This document shows, piece after piece, positions 8,110 to 10,398 of a stretch of 10,398 nt of DNA. The DNA comes from JAVBKE01 sp031554215. Its GTDB lineage: Bacteria; Bacillota; Bacilli; JARBTR01. A program made the position numbers and the translations under genes. The stretch is taken from positions 1 through 10,398 of the forward strand of contig JAVBKF010000070.1 in NCBI GenBank assembly GCA_031554215.1, written 5' to 3'. How positions within the stretch are numbered: the stretch's first letter is position 1; each line of letters begins with the position of its first letter. Under the pieces are notes generated by a model. The model did not search any database. It was not told the DNA's origin and saw only the letters and a program-made list of their open reading frames with translations.

Positions 8110-8353
8110 TTCATTTGCGAAAAAAAGGAAGATTATGAGCATGACCTTCTCGGCAATAGTTGTTTGTATCGGTCAACTGCTGTGGAAAACTGCTACTGAA
8201 CAGGGGATTCGTGATATTGTTCTCGGCTTAAACTATATCCTTAGTCTTTTGCTTGGTTATTTTGTCTTGTAGGAGGTAATTGATACGCTCGACTTATTTG
8301 GGGTTGTCTTGGTGATGGCGGGTTTGATTATGATTGGAGCCGGTGGTGATTAA
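8102..8353 (+). pseudogene. Decayed SMR/ArnE-type small transporter (flippase subunit 1)
   Basis: The frame from ATG 8102 encodes a basic N-terminus (SNSFAKKRKIM) and a first membrane helix with TFSAIVVCIGQLLWK, as in EmrE/ArnE-type four-helix proteins. It continues with NYILSLLLGYFVL, the start of helix two, and stops at TAG (8270-8272). The same frame resumes as EVIDTLDLFGVVLVMAGLIMIGAGGD to TAA at 8351-8353, which is a typical last helix. About 35-40 residues expected between (rest of helix two, helix three) are missing, so an internal deletion together with the stop makes it non-functional. AGGTG (8085-8089) is the only candidate ribosome binding site. An in-frame GTG at 8087 is an alternative start. 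It would have formed a heteromeric flippase with the next reading frame. Confidence 0.7.
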
Positions 8354-8662
8354 ATGTTTATTTGTAATTGGACTTCTGATGATGAAGATGGTAGCAGGGG
8401 CATTTTTTTAAGTCCGCAAGCAATGCGCAAGTTGCAAGCGTATTAGATGACCGACAGTTTTATATCGGGGGATTGTTGCATCTGATATCAGCATTTACTT
8501 GTTGCGATACTTGGACAATTCAATCTTCTTACCATTTACTGCTATTACCTATGTCTGGACATTATTCATTTCTTACCGGTTACTTGGCGAACAGATAAAT
8601 ATTACCAAAATATCAGGGTGCTTCTGATATTACTGGGTGTTGCCTTTATTGCGGTAGGGTAG
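8354..8662 (+). pseudogene. Decayed SMR/ArnF-type small transporter (flippase subunit 2)
   Basis: No single frame is open, but joining frames rebuilds a protein of about 100 residues: FVIGLLMMKMVAGAFF, KSASNAQVASVLDD, RQFYIGGLLHLISAFT, LLRYLDNSIFLPFTAITYV, WTLFISYRLLGEQINITK and VLLILLGVAFIAVG, ending at TAG 8660-8662. This has the four-helix pattern of SMR/ArnF-type proteins. Frame changes lie after the ATG at 8354 (one extra T in 8357-8359), in the seven-T run 8403-8409 (one extra T), near 8497-8499 (one base lost) and near 8616-8618 (one base lost). Four disruptions in 300 bp argue for real decay rather than sequencing error. It sits directly behind the first subunit, as paired flippase genes do. 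Confidence 0.72.
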
Positions 8663-8687
8663 TGTCACCAGATAATCCCCTTAGATA

Positions 8688-8717
8688 GTGGATGAATCGT
8701 ATTACATATTCATCCAT
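8688..8717. repeat. Inverted repeat with a 10-bp arm after the operon
   Basis: GTGGATGAAT (8688-8697) pairs with ATTCATCCAT (8708-8717), with one G-T wobble at the base and a 10-base spacer. Another ATTCATC follows near 8749. No T run follows on either strand, so it is not a standard intrinsic terminator. It could be a protein-binding site, a weak 3' stabiliser of the operon transcript, or a remnant of an element end. It lies in the otherwise empty stretch 8663-8833. Confidence 0.5.
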
Positions 8718-8833
8718 CACACAAATGTTAAAGAATGAAGTACATTCATCGTAGACTCACTCTTTATTTATTATCCTAATGTGCCTTTCCTGTCAGACTT
8801 TGTCGCACTTTCATATCTTCTGTCCGCTTATCT

Positions 8834-9190
8834 CTATTTTGGAGGCTTATTGTACCCTTTATCACCATACGGCTCGAGCAAACCTAACCATTTCTTTTCG
8901 AGTACCTTTGTTTCCCATTTTAAATCCATTTGTGCATTTTGTTCTTTCTCCTCTAAAACTTCATAAATAAACGCATCCTCGCTGTAATTTTTCCAATCTG
9001 CTTGCATGTCCAAATTAGCATGGCTTCCCATATCTAATTGCATCCTCAGGCGGAACCAAATATTCTTTACATTGCGAACAGCTACTATATATATTTTTCC
9101 ATTTACCTGATTTGTGATTTGAACGACACCTAAATAGGCTTTCGTCTCTTTATATTGCTCTTTCAGTTCCTTTTGCCTCTGCTTATCCAT
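8834..9190 (-). CDS. GIY-YIG nuclease-like family protein with divergent active-site motifs
   Basis: A 118-residue protein matching the small GIY-YIG-like family found in Bacillota. YLGVVQITNQVNGKIYI (19-35) aligns with the GIY and YIG strands of the fold, followed by FRLR (46-49), a QADWKNY segment (63-69), AFIYEVLEE (73-81) and GDKGYNKPP near the end. The GIY tripeptide is GVV and the YIG tripeptide is YIV, so the first catalytic Tyr is missing; Tyr34 and the Arg after it remain. To my knowledge such divergence occurs in this family, and nuclease activity is uncertain. The ATG at 9190 is preceded by GGGG (9196-9199), a modest ribosome binding site. It is transcribed toward the operon, with no clear terminator. 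Role unknown; it is probably unrelated to glycosylation. Confidence 0.7.
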   Translation of the reverse strand: MDKQRQKELKEQYKETKAYLGVVQITNQVNGKIYIVAVRNVKNIWFRLRMQLDMGSHANLDMQADWKNYSEDAFIYEVLEEKEQNAQMDLKWETKVLEKKWLGLLEPYGDKGYNKPPK

Positions 9191-9204
9191 TTTGACCCCA
9201 TTTC

Positions 9205-9384
9205 CTGAAATACTTCTTGTGAAACCTTACATGAGCTTTGGCCTAATTTCCTGCTGTCTAGATGGCAAAACCCTTGATCTCGGCAGATATGCCTTATACA
9301 AAAAAATAACCCAGTCCTCGTAAGGAACATGAGCCTGATCACTATGATCATTTTAGTGCCTACCCATTTTATTGTCAAGATACA
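9205..9384 (-). mobile_element. Candidate decayed IS21-like end with istA start remnant
   Basis: Read on the minus strand, TGTATCTTGACAATAAAATGG begins at 9384 and continues into GGGTAGGCACTAAAATGATCA, matching the repeats at 413-535. Just inside, the sequence can be read in shifting frames as EDWVI, then YKAY, then EIKGFAI, and finally HKKYFRKW, with stops between. This loosely resembles the N-terminal helix-turn-helix part of an IstA transposase, which normally starts right after the terminal repeats in IS21-family elements. A 71-codon frame covers part of this stretch, but its product looks like nothing known and it is not called. The DNA is badly eroded, so the family is a suggestion. Confidence 0.35.
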
Positions 9385-9445
9385 CTTTTAAATAAATATA
9401 CGAATGCAGTTAATCCATTCTGTATAAGTTAATATTCAGGCAGTC

Positions 9446-9473
9446 AAAAAAACTCTCACCTAACAGGTGAGAG
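9446..9473 (-). terminator. Rho-independent terminator of the rplM-rpsI operon
   Basis: Bases 9453-9461 (CTCTCACCT) and 9465-9473 (AGGTGAGAG) form a perfect 9-bp stem with a three-base loop. On the minus strand it is followed by seven T (9452 down to 9446). It lies 16 bases past the rpsI stop codon, exactly where the ribosomal operon should end. Confidence 0.92.
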
Positions 9474-9488
9474 CCTAAAAGTTCAATA

Positions 9489-9881
9489 TTAACGTTTCGA
9501 GAACTGAGGTGCACGACGTGCGCCTTTAAGTCCGTACTTCTTACGTTCTTTCATTCTTGCGTCACGCGTTAATAGTCCTGCTTTTTTCAATACTGGTCTG
9601 TGCTCAACATCAATTTGCAATAATGCACGTGAGATGCCGTGACGAATCGCGCCAGCTTGTCCAGTGTATCCACCACCGTGAACGTTTACGAGTACATCGT
9701 ATGCGCCTACTGTTTCAGTAAGGTTGAGTGGTTGCTTCACTACTTCACGCAATGTTGCAAATGGAATATAGTTTTCAATATCGCGATTGTTAATTGTAAT
9801 ATTTCCTTTTCCTGGAATAAGACGAACACGAGCTACTGAGCTTTTACGTCTTCCAGTACCTAAAAATTGTTGTTGTGTCAT
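9489..9881 (-). CDS. rpsI: 30S ribosomal protein S9
   Basis: A 130-residue S9, the normal bacterial length. It has the start FLGTGRRKSSVARVR (6-20), the family signature GGGYTGQAGAIRHGISRAL (69-87) and the basic tail ending ARRAPQFSKR, whose last residues reach the P-site tRNA in the small subunit. The ATG at 9881 is preceded by AAGGGGG (9895-9889) at 7 bases. It is separated from rplM by 15 bases and is surely cotranscribed with it. It ends at the strong terminator at 9446-9473. Nothing unusual is seen. Confidence 0.98.
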   Translation of the reverse strand: MTQQQFLGTGRRKSSVARVRLIPGKGNITINNRDIENYIPFATLREVVKQPLNLTETVGAYDVLVNVHGGGYTGQAGAIRHGISRALLQIDVEHRPVLKKAGLLTRDARMKERKKYGLKGARRAPQFSKR

Positions 9882-9896
9882 GTCAGTTCCCCCTTA

Positions 9897-10334
9897 TTAA
9901 CCTTTCAGCTCTAATACTTCAGGTTTTTGTGCTTGATGTGGATGTTCGTTTCCAGCATAGACGTTTAGTTTTCTGAACATTTGTGAGCCAAGTGGGCCTT
10001 TTGGAAGCATACCTTTAATTGCAAGCTCGATCATTCTTTCAGAATACTTTGTTCTCATTTCTAATGCTGTTCTTTGTTTAAGTCCACCTGGGTACATACT
10101 GTGACGATAGTAAATTTTATCTGTCAACTTCTTACCAGTTAGTTCAATCTGGTTTGCGTTGATAATAATTACATGATCCCCACAATCTACATGTGGTGTA
10201 AACGTTGGTTTGTGCTTTCCTCTTAAGATCGCTGCAACTTCTGATGATAGACGTCCTAGTCTTTGTCCAGATGCATCTAACACATACCATTTGCGTTCAA
10301 TATTGCTTTCATTAGCCATAAATGTAGTACGCAT
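9897..10334 (-). CDS. rplM: 50S ribosomal protein L13
   Basis: A 145-residue L13, full length. It shows the Bacillota-type start MRTTFMANES, followed by ERKWYVLDASGQRLGRLSS, the KHKPTFTPHVDCGDHV segment, PGGLKQRTALEM (87-98) and the MLPKGPLG-HPHQAQKPEV C-terminal region. It is an early-assembling protein of the large subunit that binds 23S rRNA. The ATG at 10334 has AGGAGG (10346-10341) 6 bases upstream; the internal Met6 has no comparable site. The rplM-rpsI pair is the standard Bacillota arrangement. The promoter or leader lies mostly beyond the window, with only 64 bases visible. Confidence 0.98.
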   Translation of the reverse strand: MRTTFMANESNIERKWYVLDASGQRLGRLSSEVAAILRGKHKPTFTPHVDCGDHVIIINANQIELTGKKLTDKIYYRHSMYPGGLKQRTALEMRTKYSERMIELAIKGMLPKGPLGSQMFRKLNVYAGNEHPHQAQKPEVLELKG

Positions 10335-10398
10335 AATTATCCTCCTGAAAATAATCCTTTTTTCTTTTAAATCATGTTACACGAATTAGTTTCCGGGG

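Noticed and set aside
8102..8662. Frame breaks in the flippase genes as pure sequencing errors
   Set aside because: One break is in a seven-T run and could be an error, but an internal deletion with a stop plus three further breaks within 600 bp, next to long intact genes, favours real decay.
8779..8970. Two plus-strand frames of 61-63 codons
   Set aside because: They are antisense to the GIY-YIG gene, whose protein is recognisable, and they have no plausible start signal.
9163..9378. 71-codon minus-strand frame upstream of the GIY-YIG gene
   Set aside because: No ribosome binding site and no recognisable product; it overlaps the GIY-YIG start and is better explained as part of a decayed insertion-sequence end.
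10335..10398. Possible ribosomal protein leader of rplM
   Set aside because: Only 64 bases are visible and I see no complete hairpin that can be matched to a known L13 leader.
1..10398. tRNA, rRNA, CRISPR array or toxin-antitoxin pair
   Set aside because: No cloverleaf, conserved rRNA segment, regular repeat-spacer pattern or paired small genes were seen on either strand.

Overview
The window looks like a chromosomal segment of a low-to-moderate-GC Gram-positive bacterium of the Bacillota, most likely order Bacillales. The right edge carries rplM and rpsI on the minus strand in the usual Bacillota order, with AGGAGG-type ribosome binding sites and a strong intrinsic terminator after rpsI. 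Genes on the plus strand use TTG and GTG starts, as is common in this phylum. I cannot name the genus.

Layout: (1) bases 1-578 hold an intrinsic terminator for a gene left of the window, then about 500 bp of AT-rich non-coding DNA with degenerate repeats. (2) Bases 579-8042 are one tightly packed plus-strand operon of six intact genes: an NAD(P)-binding epimerase/dehydratase homologue, a TIM-barrel sugar phosphate isomerase/epimerase homologue, a soluble GT2 glycosyltransferase, a 974-residue multi-spanning GT-C-like membrane protein, a DAO-type FAD oxidoreductase, and a GT2 glycosyltransferase with two C-terminal membrane helices (GtrB/CsbB architecture). Neighbouring genes overlap or lie within a few bases, which suggests translational coupling. 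(3) Bases 8032-8662 hold a 25-codon bridging ORF and two decayed four-helix SMR/ArnE-ArnF-type genes, in the place where a lipid-linked-sugar flippase would be expected. (4) Bases 8663-9190 hold an inverted repeat and a minus-strand GIY-YIG-like gene. (5) Bases 9191-9445 contain what looks like a decayed insertion-sequence end. (6) Bases 9446-10398 hold the rpsI terminator, rpsI and rplM.

The operon reads as a three-component cell-surface glycosylation system: a GtrB-like enzyme would load a sugar onto undecaprenyl phosphate, a flippase pair would turn it outward, and the GT-C-like protein would transfer it to an extracytoplasmic acceptor. Three soluble enzymes (epimerase, isomerase, FAD oxidoreductase) probably make or modify an unusual sugar or cyclitol donor, and the soluble GT2 may act on the same substrate. 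This is inference from family and context; donor and acceptor are not readable from the sequence. The flippase pair is broken by an internal deletion and at least four frame disruptions, so the system may be degenerating or using a flippase encoded elsewhere. Similar degenerate repeats, in the same orientation, lie just left of the operon and between the GIY-YIG gene and rpsI. This hints that the cassette arrived beside the ribosomal protein operon through mobile-element activity.
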